Source: Pseudoalteromonas citrea (GTDB taxonomy: Bacteria > Pseudomonadota > Gammaproteobacteria > Enterobacterales > Alteromonadaceae). From it: 64,000 bases of DNA. The notes beneath the pieces are model-generated. The model saw only the letters and a program-made list of their open reading frames with translations, did no database searches and was not told the DNA's origin. This document shows positions 24,187 to 36,700 of this stretch, piece by piece (the first letter of the stretch is position 1; each line of letters starts with the position of its first letter). The DNA lies in assembly GCF_000238375.3 (NCBI RefSeq), contig NZ_AHBZ03000014.1, positions 1 to 64,000 of the forward strand, written 5' to 3'. Both the position numbers and the translations under genes were made by a program.

Positions 24187-26853
24187 TTAAAATTTATAAT
24201 TAAACTTTAAGTAAGCTTGGCGACCTAATGAGCTGTGAGTTTTATTATCAACGCCCATAGATTCAGAAGGCGCTTGTGGCGCTTCTTCATTCAATAAATT
24301 CGCCGCACCAGCCGTTAATACTAGCCCTTCAAAACCAACATAGCTGACAGAAGTATCAATGGTGGTCCATGAATCAATGCCAAACTTGTCATTATTACTA
24401 TCGGCTAAATCTTTATAAGAACCAATATGACTCACACTAAGGGTTGCGACCCAGTCATCACGGTTCCAATCAACGCCACTGGTCCAACGTAGCTCTGGAT
24501 GTTGGTATTCGCCGTTGCGGTCATCAATCACGTTAATACGATTACCTGCGTCGTCACTTTCAAACGCTTGCTCTTCAAAGTTAAGCGCATACGTTAGGTT
24601 ATAATTGAATTTAAACTCTCCTAAATTGTCGGTCATTAATTTATATTCTAAATTAATGTCAAACCCATCTGTTTCACGGCCACCAATGTTCACAAAGGTG
24701 TCGTTAATTTGTAAAATACGGCCCAGTGTACTGCCCTGATTTGGTGCGCGCACTACTAAGCTTGAATCACTGCCACAACAATCAACCAGTTTTTGTGCGC
24801 CAATTTTCTTTATTAGGTTTTCTTGGTCATAGTTCCAGTAATCAACCCCAATACTGAAGTTATCTGTTGCTTCCCACACCACGCCTAAGTTGAAGTTTTC
24901 AGACTCTTCTGGTTGTAAGTTTTTATTACCCGCCACAATCGCCGTGTATTCAGTTGGCTCACAGTCAACTTCTGCACCGGTTTGACGGCAACGTTCTTTA
25001 TCAATCACACTTGGAGATTCATCTGTACGCCCTAAGTGTAACTGAACCAGCGAAGGCGCTCTAAATGCCGTACCCCAAGAGCCTCGAACAACCAATTCAT
25101 CAATCGGCGACCAACGAAATGCCACTTTCGGATCAGTGGTTGTGCCAAAGTCACTATAATCTTCATGACGAACAGCAAGCTGTAATTCGAGGGTTTCTAA
25201 AACTGGAATGCTGAATTCAGCAAAAATGGCGGTATTATCACGATCACCATTTGCCTGTGTTGCTTCAGTGCCGAAGATTTCGCCACGTAAATATTGACTG
25301 TCAGGGTTGTCTTCTATTTTTTCTTTACGATGTTCAAAACCAAACGCACCTGCGATGTAACCAGACTCAAGTTCAAACAACTCGCCTGATATCGTCCCAT
25401 CTAACGCCTGCATGGTCGATGAGCCATACCGTGTTGTGGTGGTTTCAAAGAACGCTAATCCTTCGGCTGTATTTGTGCTTGGTTCAAACGGGTTCCATAA
25501 ACCATTATCAATAGCTTGCTGTGCACGCAACTTATTTGGGAAGCCATCAAAGCCACGTTCAACCGCACTTGAACGAATTGTTGAATAAGCAACTTCCCAA
25601 TCCCACTCTTTAAAATTACCACGAGCGCCGAGTACTGCACGGTAATACTCTGAGTCTACGTCTTTTTTACGATTACCGATATCAACGGTTCGGCGGCGCA
25701 TTGAAATATCTACACCATGTAAAAAGTGAGTCGGATCATTTGCTAATGGGTGATTCGGGTTAGTACCCATCATTGTCAGCTCAGTAAAGCTTGGGCTACC
25801 CGCACCTTGAATGAAGGTCGACGAATGTTGTGCTGAAAACTCTGCAAAGCCTTCAATATCATCGGTTATCTCTTGCACACCGTTGTAGTTAAAGCTATAA
25901 CGCTCGGTCGATGGCACTAAGCTCATATGCGGTGCATAGTCATAACGGCAAATATCACCAATGATCAACGACTCGTCACACTTGTCGTTACCCCATGTAT
26001 CAGCAAAAATAGTCTGACGAACTTTTGTGCCGTCATCTTCAACTCTGACAACAGGCAACGCATTCCACTGAGCCTCAGTCAACATACTGCGTACGACTTC
26101 TACGCTACCAGGGAAGCCTGCTGAACTAAGCGCATTATTACCGCCGCGAAAACGCTGATCTGCACTGGCGGTGTAATCTCTATCAGAATAAAAAATATCG
26201 CCACGTTTAAAGTAGTCTAGTGAGAAGTTATGATTGCCTTTATCGTTAGACGAGCCCCATAAAAGCGTAAAGTTTTGCTCCTCGCCGCCGCCGTCCGCTG
26301 TATCAGACACTTTACCTGAGACTTCAAAGCCTTCTATATCATCGCGTAAAATGATATTAATTACACCCGCTACGGCGTCTGAGCCATAGGTTGCTGACGC
26401 ACCATCTTTTAGAATATCAATGCGCTTTACAGACGAAACAGGAATACTATTTAAGTCAACAAACGATGTTTCAATGTCTTTCGCAAACGGGCTCACTGCA
26501 ACGCGGCGACCATTAATAAGAACAAGCGTTGAAGAAGCGCCAAGACCACGTAACGCAACGCTTGAACCACCATTTGCAGTGTCATCACTCGAGTTACCTT
26601 GAGTACTGAATGTACCAGCACCAGATACAGGCAACTTAGCGAGCGCGCCTATTAAATCCGTTGAGCCGGTTGCTGCAAGGTCTGATGCTGATAACGATTG
26701 AATTGGTGAGGGGCCTTCCATGTCTGTGCGTTTGATGTGTGAGCCCGTTACTTCGATCCGTTCAACCTTATTTTCCTCGGCTGATACCGCACTTCCTGAG
26801 TGAGCGAGCAGGATTGCTGCTGATAGTGCACTAAGAGAATATGTTGCCTTCAT
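24187..26853 (-). CDS. TonB-dependent outer-membrane receptor
   Basis: An 888-residue receptor. It has a signal peptide (ending GSAVSA), the VERIEVTGSHIKRTDMEGPS entry to the plug, a plug with SSTLVLINGRRVAV and KDGASATYGSDAVAGVINII, and a barrel with the typical RGSWGTAFRAPSL segment and terminal YLKFNYKF. A long substrate-facing loop region contains several cysteines (CDESLIIGDIC; DCCGSD). It belongs to the large-receptor group also seen at 10873-13683, but the two are clearly different proteins. The substrate is unknown. The divergently placed hybrid sensor kinase at 28070 is a plausible regulator, by the habit of such pairs. Confidence 0.92.
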   Translation of the reverse strand: MKATYSLSALSAAILLAHSGSAVSAEENKVERIEVTGSHIKRTDMEGPSPIQSLSASDLAATGSTDLIGALAKLPVSGAGTFSTQGNSSDDTANGGSSVALRGLGASSTLVLINGRRVAVSPFAKDIETSFVDLNSIPVSSVKRIDILKDGASATYGSDAVAGVINIILRDDIEGFEVSGKVSDTADGGGEEQNFTLLWGSSNDKGNHNFSLDYFKRGDIFYSDRDYTASADQRFRGGNNALSSAGFPGSVEVVRSMLTEAQWNALPVVRVEDDGTKVRQTIFADTWGNDKCDESLIIGDICRYDYAPHMSLVPSTERYSFNYNGVQEITDDIEGFAEFSAQHSSTFIQGAGSPSFTELTMMGTNPNHPLANDPTHFLHGVDISMRRRTVDIGNRKKDVDSEYYRAVLGARGNFKEWDWEVAYSTIRSSAVERGFDGFPNKLRAQQAIDNGLWNPFEPSTNTAEGLAFFETTTTRYGSSTMQALDGTISGELFELESGYIAGAFGFEHRKEKIEDNPDSQYLRGEIFGTEATQANGDRDNTAIFAEFSIPVLETLELQLAVRHEDYSDFGTTTDPKVAFRWSPIDELVVRGSWGTAFRAPSLVQLHLGRTDESPSVIDKERCRQTGAEVDCEPTEYTAIVAGNKNLQPEESENFNLGVVWEATDNFSIGVDYWNYDQENLIKKIGAQKLVDCCGSDSSLVVRAPNQGSTLGRILQINDTFVNIGGRETDGFDINLEYKLMTDNLGEFKFNYNLTYALNFEEQAFESDDAGNRINVIDDRNGEYQHPELRWTSGVDWNRDDWVATLSVSHIGSYKDLADSNNDKFGIDSWTTIDTSVSYVGFEGLVLTAGAANLLNEEAPQAPSESMGVDNKTHSSLGRQAYLKFNYKF

Positions 26854-27451
26854 TATGTTTGTCCCTGTTGTAGTGTAAGTTATTGTTTTAATTAATCACC
26901 TAAAGTTTTATCACACTTTACAGGCACAAACAAATCAACAAAATAACAACACACAGCCGGCATTAGTACATAAAATAGCAACAGTTTTGGTATAATTATC
27001 CCTTATATCTTGGAAGTGCAATATTTTTAATTACTTTTAAGGGATAATGAAGATAAAAACCGCTACTAAATAATCTATACTAAGTTTAGTATATTTTGAT
27101 TAAACAGAACACCTCAAGGCGCCCCCCTTTATTGGAAATCTAATCAATACCCACTACCGCATAGACTTTCAAAGCCTATCTCAAAGTAGAACTCGTTGCT
27201 TTGCTAGCTCAATTGTAAGAATTTATTATTACATCAACATTTACTATTTATCAGCATAAAACATTAATACTACTTATCTAAAATCTAAAGAAGAATGATA
27301 AGCTTCAATATTGCATTAATTAAAACACCTACGCCTTCATCTTACTAAAAAGTAATAAAAAAACCTTGATTTTATATTTCGAGCAAATAAGATACCCCAC
27401 CCTAAATAGAGTTTAAACTCTAGCGAAGCTTGATTTAATTAAGGATAAAAT
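26854..27451. other. Intergenic region with a long-armed inverted repeat
   Basis: 598 nt between the receptor and a small secreted protein gene. An 11-bp perfect inverted repeat (ATTATCCCTTA at 26995-27005, TAAGGGATAAT at 27038-27048) lies about 140-195 nt before the receptor start. It may be a pair of operator half-sites or the loop of an RNA structure. Nothing else was recognised. Confidence 0.5.
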
Positions 27452-27775
27452 ATGAAAAAGCTAATAACTGGCTTGGTAGCATTATGTGCATTAACGACAT
27501 TAAATGTTCAAGCACATACTGATGAACTAAACACTATCATCAGCTCAAAAAAGATTAAAATCGTCGCGATTGGAGAAAGTGGCTTTGACCCTAGGTGGCG
27601 TGAACCAACCTGTAGCATTACTAAAACTGATAAAGACGAATTTGGTCAAAACTATATGATCACGCATTTTGATATGTGTACCTGTCAGAATAGCTTAAAA
27701 TCTAGTTACCTAATCAAAGACACACAAGATACTCCTGACCAAAGAGCCGTAATTTGCTATATCGAAACTAACTAA
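27452..27775 (+). CDS. Small secreted protein, unknown
   Basis: A 107-residue product with a Sec signal peptide ending VQAHTD and a mature part of about 85 residues. The mature part contains four cysteines (PTCSI, MCTCQN, VICYIE) that could form disulphides. No family was recognised. AAGGAT serves as ribosome site. It is flanked by long spacers, so it is probably a single-gene transcript. Confidence 0.6.
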   Translation: MKKLITGLVALCALTTLNVQAHTDELNTIISSKKIKIVAIGESGFDPRWREPTCSITKTDKDEFGQNYMITHFDMCTCQNSLKSSYLIKDTQDTPDQRAVICYIETN

Positions 27776-28069
27776 CAATTACATTCACTATGGCTAAGCG
27801 CCAATACAGCAGCTTAGCCATAACAGCGTGACCTAAAATACAACTCGGGCGCATTTTAATTTTAGCCTAGTTCGGTAACGCTTGACTCCACGTTAAAGCT
27901 ATTTCATCTAGCATGGCACACTAAAGTCATTAACCTTAATACCCTATTCATTTTTCCACTACGTTTAATTTTAACGTGTTCGTCATAGAAATAACAGGCT
28001 ATATAAACTACTCTAATAACATTCATTTTCACGTTTCATTGTCAAAAAGTGGCGGTAGAATAATCTCTT

Positions 28070-31000
28070 ATGGATAAACTGTTCACCCTTACACGTGCAG
28101 CCTTGGTACTAATACTACTAATATCCCCCTACTGCTTTGCACAATATCCCATGCTTGCTAATGAATATGCGGTAAAAAAATTAACTGCTGAAGATGGTTT
28201 TGTGTCATCTGAGATTTATTCAATAATTCAAGATAAACAAGGATTGCTGTGGTTTGGCACCGCTGAAAATGGGGTAATGCGCTACGATGGGCGTAAAGTA
28301 ACACTGTTTGAATTTGATAGTGCCAGTGAGAATGGGTTATCTCATAATGATGCTGGTAATCTCATGTCGGATCAAAGCGGTCATGTTTGGGTAGGCACAT
28401 GGGGTGGCGGCGCCAATAAATACAATCTTAAAACAGGCCAATTTCAAAACTTTTTACACGACCCAAAACAGCCAGACTCAATATCAGCCAATCGGATCCA
28501 GTCTTTATATCATGATCAAGCTGGGTCTGTTTGGCTTGGCTCTTATGATCAAGGTTTAAACCGATATTTAGGCGGAAGCCGCTTTGAGCATATAAAGAAG
28601 GCAACAGATACAACACCTGGGCTTTCTCATAATCGAGTATGGGATATAGAAAGCAAAGACAAAGATAGCCTCTGGGTTGCTACGAGTTATGGCCTTAATT
28701 TATATAATAAAAAAACACAGACTTTTCGCTATTACTTCCCAGATCCAAGTAATAAAACACCGACAGGTGCCAATGAAATACGTCATATATTAAAAACATC
28801 CCAAGGCAAAATATATGTGGGCACTCAGCAAGGGCCTTTTCTCTTTAATATAAAAACTGGCACGTTTAAACAACTCGGAGTGCTGAACGATAACCTGTTA
28901 GGCCAAGTTAACTCAATGATTGAAGACCAAGCTGGATATATTTGGTTTGTAACCAGTAAAGGGGTATTCCGACAGTCAAATTCAAGCGAAAAAATAGAAC
29001 AGTTAGATCTTGAGTATAACAGTGGCTTAAGAATTATTTTCGAAGACAAAGCCAAAACTATTTGGATCACAAATGAGGTTCATGGAATATTCAAACTCGT
29101 ACCTCACCGCCAGTTTAAATCAATTAAAAACCCCGAGCTAGTTGCGCCAAATGGCATTGTCACCGACGGTAATGGCGACCTATTAATCGCGACATCTTCG
29201 TCGCAGCTTTATAAGTGGCAAGTTTCAGCACAAACACTAACAAAGCTCTCACCTTCTATTTTCAGCGAACTCAATGGGTTTGATAGCAATCGACTATTGG
29301 AGCGCCCAGTCCTTCATTTAAGTGACCAGAATAGTTTGTGGGTAGCTCAAGATGAAGGGATTGCTAAGTTTAATTTACACACTCAACAAACTGAGGTATT
29401 GACTTACCCTACTACAGGGCCCCATTATCAACAATTCAGGGAGATCAGAGCACTCAGTACCGACAAAAATGGCAACCTTTGGGTAGGTACCTATAAAAAT
29501 GGAATCTATGTTTATGACACAAAAGAACATACATTTCGACACTTAGACTCATCATTCGGGCTATCGCACCCTGAAGTACTCGTACTTTATAAAGACAACC
29601 AAGAAAACATGTGGGTAGGTACAGGGGAAGGCGCTAATTTATGGGTAGAAGAAAGTCAGCGCTTTTTGTCATTCAAAGCTGATAACTATAAACCCGGCAG
29701 TTTACTCGGCAGTATAGTCCAAGATATAAAGCAAACGCGCGATGGAAACATATGGATTGCGACGCAAAAAGGGCTTAATCTATACCTACCTGAATATCAA
29801 GGTTTTAAGCACTACAGCACTGATCATGGCCTCCCAACCACACTCATCAGAGCAATTGCCGATGATAAAGAAGGAAACTTGTGGTTAACAACCAATAAAG
29901 GAGTCTCTAAGTTCAACCCCACAACGGGAAAAGTGAGTAATTTTGACAGCCAAAATGGTTTACTGGGCCTAAATTATTACCCAAGCAGCCTAGTAGAAGG
30001 TGATAACAGCACACTATTCACAAGCAGCCAGCGTGGTATTGAATACTTTAGTACAGCGCCATTAAAAACAAATCAAATAGACCCAAACCTCATACTAACT
30101 GGCTTTAATACTATGGGTCAGCCGATGAAACTTGACAAGCCCTACTCTTATACCACAGATATTCATTTATCTTATCTTGATTATATTTTCTCGTTTGAAT
30201 TTTCAGCACTCGATTTTATTTCACCAAACAAAAACCAATATGCATACAAACTCGTTGGATACGATGACAACTGGATAGAGATAGGGAACCGAAATACCGC
30301 TTCGTTTACTAACTTAGACGGCGGGTCGTACCAATTTCAAGTCAAAGCAACAAACGGTGATGGTAAATGGAGTAAAAACCAACTGTCTATTAATTTACAT
30401 GTCTCACCGCCTCCATGGAAAACATGGTGGGCATATAGTTTATACGGTTTTTTAGGTACTTTTATCGTTGTAACAGCAATTTACTTAAGAACAAGATTGC
30501 AAAAAGCTGAGATTATCAGGCAGAAACAGTTTGTTATAAAGTTAGAAGAGCAAGTATCAGAAAAAACAGCATCATTGGAAGCTCAAGCAAGTGACTTGGC
30601 CGATGCACTAAAAGAAGCAGAAGCCGCAACGCAATTAAAGTCTGAATTTTTAGCCAATATGAGCCATGAGATAAGAACGCCCATGAATGGAGTCATTGGT
30701 ATGCTAGACCTGCTAAAAAATAGCAACCTATCTTCTGATCAAGCCCACTCGGTAAACATCGCTAGTTCAAGTGCTCAGTCATTATTGACGCTCATTAACG
30801 ACATTTTAGACTTTTCTAAAATTGAAGCAGATAAACTAGAGCTAGAGCATATAGATTTTAATTTAACAGAGTTGATTGAACAGTTGTCAGAATCAATGAC
30901 ATTAGCCGCCCAACAAAAAGGCGTTGAAGTTATTTTAGATTTAGCGGATATCCACCACCCTCATGTGACATCAGATCCTGGTAGGATCAGGCAGGTTTTG

Positions 31001-32227
31001 ACGAATATTATAAGTAATGCGATAAAGTTTACCGAACACGGAGAGATTGTTGTGACAGCTAAGCTTTCCAGCGCAGATAACAACAATAATACAATTTTGA
31101 CTTGCCAAATTACAGATACCGGAATTGGCATCGAACATTCAAAGATTGACACTTTATTTGATTCTTTCAGTCAAGTCGATGCATCAACCACCAGAAAATA
31201 TGGTGGGACTGGTCTTGGGTTGAGTATTACCAGGCGCCTGTGCCAATTACTCGGGGGAGATATTTCTGTTTCTAGTACGTTAGGCAAAGGCAGTTGCTTT
31301 GAAATAACCTGCTTGCTCGATGCAAACACACAGCTCCCCGATACATATCCTGCGTTTGGCACGCTTAACTTAACTGTCGCAATTGTTGATGGTAACAGCT
31401 CAAGCCGAGGAGCCTTAAAGCGACAATTTGAAAGTTGGGGTATTTCGGTCAAAGTCGCTAAAAGTGCAAATGAAGCCATAGCCCTTTTTAGCGACGTTAC
31501 TAAAGTGGATACAAACCCAATCGATCTCGTTATTTTTAATAAAACACTCACAGACATGGATAATTTATCATTCATCAAAAGGCTTAAAGCGAGTACTGCT
31601 AACCCTAGATTAAAGTTGGTCATGATGAGTCAATTAGGAGATAAAAATGATGTTGAAAATACAGGGGACAAAGAGATTGATGCAACTTTTCCAAAACCAG
31701 CGACAAAGCAAGATCTCTTAGCAGCTTTATCAACGGTCCACCCTGATGTTCAAGCATTTTTAGACAGTACCCGTGCCCCTTCATATAAAAATGGCCTATC
31801 AGACAGTGATTGCACTTGGTCTGCCCATTCGAGAGTACTTCTTGTTGAAGACAACAAAGTCAATCAACTCGTCGCTCTTAAACTGCTCAGCAAAGTCGGT
31901 ATTGACACTGTAGTAGCAGAAAACGGGGTAGAAGCTCTATTGAAATTAAAAGAGTCTGAACAGAAAAACGTACTTTTTACACTGGTACTCATGGACTGCC
32001 AAATGCCTGAGATGGATGGGTATGAAGCAACTAAACAGATTAGAAAAGGCAGTGCTGGCGTTCAAAACCAATCTATTCCCATTATTGCAATGACTGCAAA
32101 TGCCATGCAAGGAGATAAGCAAAAATGCCTTGATGCCGGTATGAACGATTATATTACCAAACCTATAGAAGCTGAAAAAGTACTGAATAAACTCCAATTA
32201 TGGCTGACTAAAGCGCTTCGCTCATAA
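28070..32227 (+). CDS. Hybrid sensor histidine kinase with periplasmic propeller
   Basis: A 1385-residue hybrid kinase. A signal peptide is followed by about 650 residues of two-component-propeller repeats ('[11 protein letters not shown]', '[10 protein letters not shown]', '[10 protein letters not shown]' and similar), then a Y_Y_Y domain and a transmembrane helix near 787-806. A coiled linker precedes HisKA with the phosphoacceptor His866 in [10 protein letters not shown], then HATPase (N, G1 and G2 boxes: [22 protein letters not shown]) and two receiver domains. The first receiver is degenerate (N at about 1157 instead of the phospho-Asp). The second is canonical (Asp1309 in [13 protein letters not shown], then TKPI). 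There is no DNA-binding or HPt domain, so output must go through a separate partner. Such sensors usually detect glycans or peptides outside the cell. The ligand is unknown. Confidence 0.92.
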   Translation: MDKLFTLTRAALVLILLISPYCFAQYPMLANEYAVKKLTAEDGFVSSEIYSIIQDKQGLLWFGTAENGVMRYDGRKVTLFEFDSASENGLSHNDAGNLMSDQSGHVWVGTWGGGANKYNLKTGQFQNFLHDPKQPDSISANRIQSLYHDQAGSVWLGSYDQGLNRYLGGSRFEHIKKATDTTPGLSHNRVWDIESKDKDSLWVATSYGLNLYNKKTQTFRYYFPDPSNKTPTGANEIRHILKTSQGKIYVGTQQGPFLFNIKTGTFKQLGVLNDNLLGQVNSMIEDQAGYIWFVTSKGVFRQSNSSEKIEQLDLEYNSGLRIIFEDKAKTIWITNEVHGIFKLVPHRQFKSIKNPELVAPNGIVTDGNGDLLIATSSSQLYKWQVSAQTLTKLSPSIFSELNGFDSNRLLERPVLHLSDQNSLWVAQDEGIAKFNLHTQQTEVLTYPTTGPHYQQFREIRALSTDKNGNLWVGTYKNGIYVYDTKEHTFRHLDSSFGLSHPEVLVLYKDNQENMWVGTGEGANLWVEESQRFLSFKADNYKPGSLLGSIVQDIKQTRDGNIWIATQKGLNLYLPEYQGFKHYSTDHGLPTTLIRAIADDKEGNLWLTTNKGVSKFNPTTGKVSNFDSQNGLLGLNYYPSSLVEGDNSTLFTSSQRGIEYFSTAPLKTNQIDPNLILTGFNTMGQPMKLDKPYSYTTDIHLSYLDYIFSFEFSALDFISPNKNQYAYKLVGYDDNWIEIGNRNTASFTNLDGGSYQFQVKATNGDGKWSKNQLSINLHVSPPPWKTWWAYSLYGFLGTFIVVTAIYLRTRLQKAEIIRQKQFVIKLEEQVSEKTASLEAQASDLADALKEAEAATQLKSEFLANMSHEIRTPMNGVIGMLDLLKNSNLSSDQAHSVNIASSSAQSLLTLINDILDFSKIEADKLELEHIDFNLTELIEQLSESMTLAAQQKGVEVILDLADIHHPHVTSDPGRIRQVLTNIISNAIKFTEHGEIVVTAKLSSADNNNNTILTCQITDTGIGIEHSKIDTLFDSFSQVDASTTRKYGGTGLGLSITRRLCQLLGGDISVSSTLGKGSCFEITCLLDANTQLPDTYPAFGTLNLTVAIVDGNSSSRGALKRQFESWGISVKVAKSANEAIALFSDVTKVDTNPIDLVIFNKTLTDMDNLSFIKRLKASTANPRLKLVMMSQLGDKNDVENTGDKEIDATFPKPATKQDLLAALSTVHPDVQAFLDSTRAPSYKNGLSDSDCTWSAHSRVLLVEDNKVNQLVALKLLSKVGIDTVVAENGVEALLKLKESEQKNVLFTLVLMDCQMPEMDGYEATKQIRKGSAGVQNQSIPIIAMTANAMQGDKQKCLDAGMNDYITKPIEAEKVLNKLQLWLTKALRS

Positions 32228-32533
32228 GCTAAAGTTTGCTACTGTGCCTGATATTCTAATATTGAGGTAAGTTCCACATACACTCATAAATGCATGCCAA
32301 ATATCTAATTGAAAATAACCCCCTGAACCAACATCAATGTTTAATTGCTTATCACCTGAACGTTACCGACCACTTTAGAGAGAATATGTAAACAAGCTCC
32401 TTCAATCGCAATGCTTTGTTACAACTTACCAATACAATTAAACACCTTGACACATCTATTATCGTATCATTAAAAGCATCGGTACTGACCGTCAATTAGT
32501 ATCTCATGTTTCAATAGTAGGAAGGACTATAAC
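32228..32533. other. Intergenic region, nothing recognised
   Basis: 306 nt with no clear terminator for the kinase gene. The right end carries the AGGAAGGA ribosome site of the adaptor gene. Confidence 0.5.
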
Positions 32534-33709
32534 GTGGCTAGTAAAAAACAGATTATATTACCCATCGCGGTACTGATTGCAGGAATAGGTATATCTGCAG
32601 CATTTTCCGCGATGAAAAAACCACCCGAAGAAAAAATCGAAAAGGTGATCCACCCATTAGTTGAAGTTCAAACGGTCACAGTTGCGCCTATGCAATTGAC
32701 AGTTGATTCATATGGCATAGTTAAGCCTAAGTATACAACTAACTTAGTCGCGCAAGTGAGTGGTCAAGTTATTCAAATCTCAGAACGTTTCGTCCGTGGT
32801 GGCTTCGTAAAAACGGGAGAAACTCTCGCGCGTATCGATCCGAATGACTACGAAGCAGCTTTAATTGAAGCGCAAGCCAATTTGGCTCAAGCAAGTTCTG
32901 CATTAGAAATTGAACAAGCACAAGCACATGTAGCTAAAGCAGAATGGCAACGTATAAAAAACAATACCAATGAAACCATTCCATCAGAGCTCTATTTAAG
33001 AAAACCGCAATTGGCTGAAAAACTGGCACAATTTAGAGCTGCACAAGCGAGTGAAAAACGCGCCAAACGGAACCTAGAGCGAACTTACATTAAAGCGCCT
33101 TATGATGCCATCATCGAAAGCCGCCAAGTGAGCTTAGGAAGTGTTGTCAGCCCTGGCAGTCAATTTGGAGCGCTTAACGCAACGTCAGTTGCTGAGATAC
33201 GCTTACCTGTCGCTGACAAAGACTTACAATATCTGGTCAACAATGGAATTAACGCACCTGTGGTGCTTTCAGCTAAGTTTGCAGGAAAGCCGGTTACATG
33301 GAATGGTCAAATAGTTCGTAGCGAAGGGGTTATTGATGAACGTAGTCGCATGACCTATCTAGTTGCACAAGTAGATATACCTTACGGATTGACAGAAAAA
33401 CCACTGCGTTTTGGCACCTACCTAAACGCAAAAATCGAAGGTCAGTGGTTACAGTCAGCAGTCATAGTACCAAGGCATTTAGTCAAAGATGGTCGAATTG
33501 CAACATTACAAGGAGACTCAACTCTTACCTTTAAGTCACTCAATATTGTCCGCGAAGCCAACGGGTTGATCATTGCAGACCATGGGTTAAATGACGGTAA
33601 TCACATCATTACATCGGCATTAGAGTACCCCTCTGACGGCATGACTGTGCGCATAGAAAATACCTTAACCCAGTCGCCAGAAACACAATTAGCATTAAAA
33701 AAGGAGTAA
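32534..33709 (+). CDS. RND efflux periplasmic adaptor subunit
   Basis: A 391-residue membrane-fusion protein (HlyD/AcrA type). It has an N-terminal membrane anchor (ILPIAVLIAGIGISAAF), a lipoyl half-motif (VSGQVIQISERFVRGGFVKTG), an alpha-hairpin (about 115-180) and the second lipoyl half (NLERTYIKAPYDAIIESRQV), followed by beta-barrel and membrane-proximal domains. It bridges the inner-membrane pump to an outer-membrane channel (not encoded here). The pump gene follows after 6 nt, so both are made together. The GTG start at 32534 follows AGGAAGGA. Confidence 0.9.
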   Translation: MASKKQIILPIAVLIAGIGISAAFSAMKKPPEEKIEKVIHPLVEVQTVTVAPMQLTVDSYGIVKPKYTTNLVAQVSGQVIQISERFVRGGFVKTGETLARIDPNDYEAALIEAQANLAQASSALEIEQAQAHVAKAEWQRIKNNTNETIPSELYLRKPQLAEKLAQFRAAQASEKRAKRNLERTYIKAPYDAIIESRQVSLGSVVSPGSQFGALNATSVAEIRLPVADKDLQYLVNNGINAPVVLSAKFAGKPVTWNGQIVRSEGVIDERSRMTYLVAQVDIPYGLTEKPLRFGTYLNAKIEGQWLQSAVIVPRHLVKDGRIATLQGDSTLTFKSLNIVREANGLIIADHGLNDGNHIITSALEYPSDGMTVRIENTLTQSPETQLALKKE

Positions 33710-33715
33710 GCGATT

Positions 33716-36700
33716 ATGACTATTCCATCTGAAAAAGGCATTATCGCTTGGTTTGCTCGTAACCCTGTTGCCGCAAATTTGCTCATGATATTCATTCTCG
33801 TAGGGGGGGTGTTAACCGCGTTTTCAATCCGAAAGCAAATGTTCCCACAGTTTGAAAACAACTGGTTAAGTGTGCAAGCTGTCTACCCCGGCGCCGCCCC
33901 TCAAGAAGTTGAAGAAGGAATTACCATTAAAGTAGAAGAGTCTATGGAGGGACTTGAAGGGATCAAACGTCTGATCACTTATTCAAACCGAGGTATGTCA
34001 CAAACCTGGATTGAAGTAGAAGAGCAGTATAATCCGCAAGAGGTATTGGATGAAGTGAAAATGCAAGTCGATTCCATATCAAGCTTCCCTGTTGGTATGG
34101 AAAGGCCTGTTGTTCGCTATGATAAGTTTACCCAAGAAGTAATGTGGCTTGCTCTGAGTAGTAATCTACCTGCGCAAGAACTAAAAGAGCTCGGTAATAC
34201 CTTACATGATGAGATGTTGGCGCTACCAGGGGTTAACCTTGTGGACTTTAATGGTGGTTTAAATTATGAGATAGGCATTGAGGTGAGTCCTGATAAGCTG
34301 CGTGAGTTCGGATTAAGCTTCCGTGATATAGCCAATGCTGTATCAGCTTTCTCAGCTAATATGTCTGCCGGCCAAATACGCTCTGATAATGGGTATATTT
34401 CAATGCGAGTCGAGAACCAAGCATATCGCGGTAATGAGTTTGAAAACTTACCATTACTTACATTAGCAGATGGCGCTCAAATTAAGTTAGGAGATGTGGC
34501 AACCGTTAATGATGGTTTTGAAGAAGGCTTACAATACTCAAAATATAATGGTAAAAACTCACTCATTTTCCAAGTCAGTGCGTCTAAAGATCAAGATATT
34601 TCAAAAGTAGCTGACGTAATCAAAAATTACTTAGCTCAACGCCAAACCACCCTACCAAGTGACACCGAGTTAGAGCCCTTTATTGACTTAACCTATTATC
34701 TTGATGGCCGTTTAAACATGATGGTCGAAAACATGATTTGGGGAGGCTTGTTAGTTATGCTCATGTTGGCATTATTTTTACGAGTCCGATTAGCATTTTG
34801 GGTTATGATGGGCTTGCCGGTATCGTTTCTTGGCGCATTTTTGTTTATGCCAATGGGCGGGCTTGACGTCACTATAAACCTTGCTTCACTGTTCGCCTTT
34901 ATTCTTGTACTCGGTATTGTTGTTGATGATGCCATTGTTGTTGGCGAGTCCGTACACTCTGAAATTGAAGAGCATGGACACAGCCTAGATAATGTTGTGC
35001 GAGGCGTAAAGCGTGTTGCTATACCTGCTACATTTGGCGTACTTACCACAGTAGCTGCGTTCTTACCTCAAACCTTAGCAACTGGTCCTGCCGCTGCGTT
35101 TTCAAAGGCTATTGGTGGCGTTATTATTTTGTGTTTAATTTTTTCGCTTATTGAGTCTAAGCTCATTTTACCTGCCCACCTTGCAGCAATGAAAGACAAA
35201 CCAAGTAATCCAAAAAACCCATTGCATCGCTTAAGAGCACTGTTAGACGGCGGCCTTAAAAACTTTATCGAGCATTTATATCGCCCCTTTATTGAACGCT
35301 GTATCCATTATCGTTATACCGTTATTGTTGGCTTCTTAACTATTTTAATTGTAAGTGCAGGGTTGTTTGCAGGTGGGTTTATTAAATTTGTCGCGAACCC
35401 TAAAATACCTCATGACTTCCCTGAAATCTCCATTGAGATGAACTTATCATCATCAGAAAGTGCGACGCTTCTGAGCGCACAAAAAATTGAAACGTTAATT
35501 TTAAATGTTGATAAGCAAGTTGAGGAGCAATACGGGCAAAGTATGATCCGAGATCTCTCTGTAAGCTTACGTGGTCGCACAAATGCTCAAATCATGGCTA
35601 TATTAGTGGAGCCAGATAAACGCCCTATTGACACTTTTGAACTTAGCGCCCTGTGGCGAGAGCAAATGCCCCAGTTACCGGGTGTAAAAACGCTGAATAT
35701 TCGCGATAGTATTTCAAATGGTGGGCGAGATGATGGCGACATTAGCTTTAGGCTAGAAGGTAAAGACAAAGCTTTACTCAAAGAAGTGGCAGAGAAGCTA
35801 AAAACTAAACTCAACACAATTGCAGGTGTGGGTGATGTTAATGACTCAATGCAAAGTGCTACAGATGAAGTTCAACTTGAACTGAAACCGCTTGCTTATA
35901 GTATGGGGTTAACACTTGCGGACGTGGCCTCCCAAGTTAACTTTAGTTACTATGGGTTAGAAGCACAGCGTATTCTACGCGACGGCGAAGAAATAAAAGT
36001 CATGATCCGCTACCCAAAAGAGTCTCGAAACTCCATTAGCGATATTCAAGATGTGCGTATTATCTCTCCCGCTGGTGCTGAAGTACCATTAGCCGAAGTT
36101 GCTGACATTAAACTGGTTGACGGTGTGAATCGTATACGTCGTGAAAACGCGAGACGCACAGTAAACGTTTGGGCTTCAGTTGATACTGATCAAGCTGAAC
36201 CTTTTGAAATTGCGAAAGAGATCAGAGATGAATATTTGCCTTCCTTACTGGTTAATTACCCAGGTATTGAAAGTAATGTTGCGGGCAGAATTCAAGAAGA
36301 GATGGACAGTGTTGCCGAGCAAGTACGTGACTTTGCGCTGTCGATGATGATTATCTTTGCACTCCTTGCGATTCCTTTGAGGTCATATTCACAACCGCTT
36401 CTGATCATGTCTGTGATCCCATTTGGAGTCGTTGGGGCCGTGATTGGACACATCGTTATGGGAATGACGATGAGTAGCCTATCCTTCTTTGGCATAATTG
36501 CTGTCGCGGGGGTCGTCGTTAATGATTCACTGGTTATGGTTGACTTTGTCAACAAAGCGCGTGAAAAAGGCGCAACCATTAAACAAGCAGTGGTTGAAGC
36601 TGGCTGTAAACGCTTTAGAGCTATCTTATTGACTTCCTTGACTACGTTTATTGGATTAGTTCCAATTATTACTGAAACCAGCTTACAGGCGCAAATTGTG

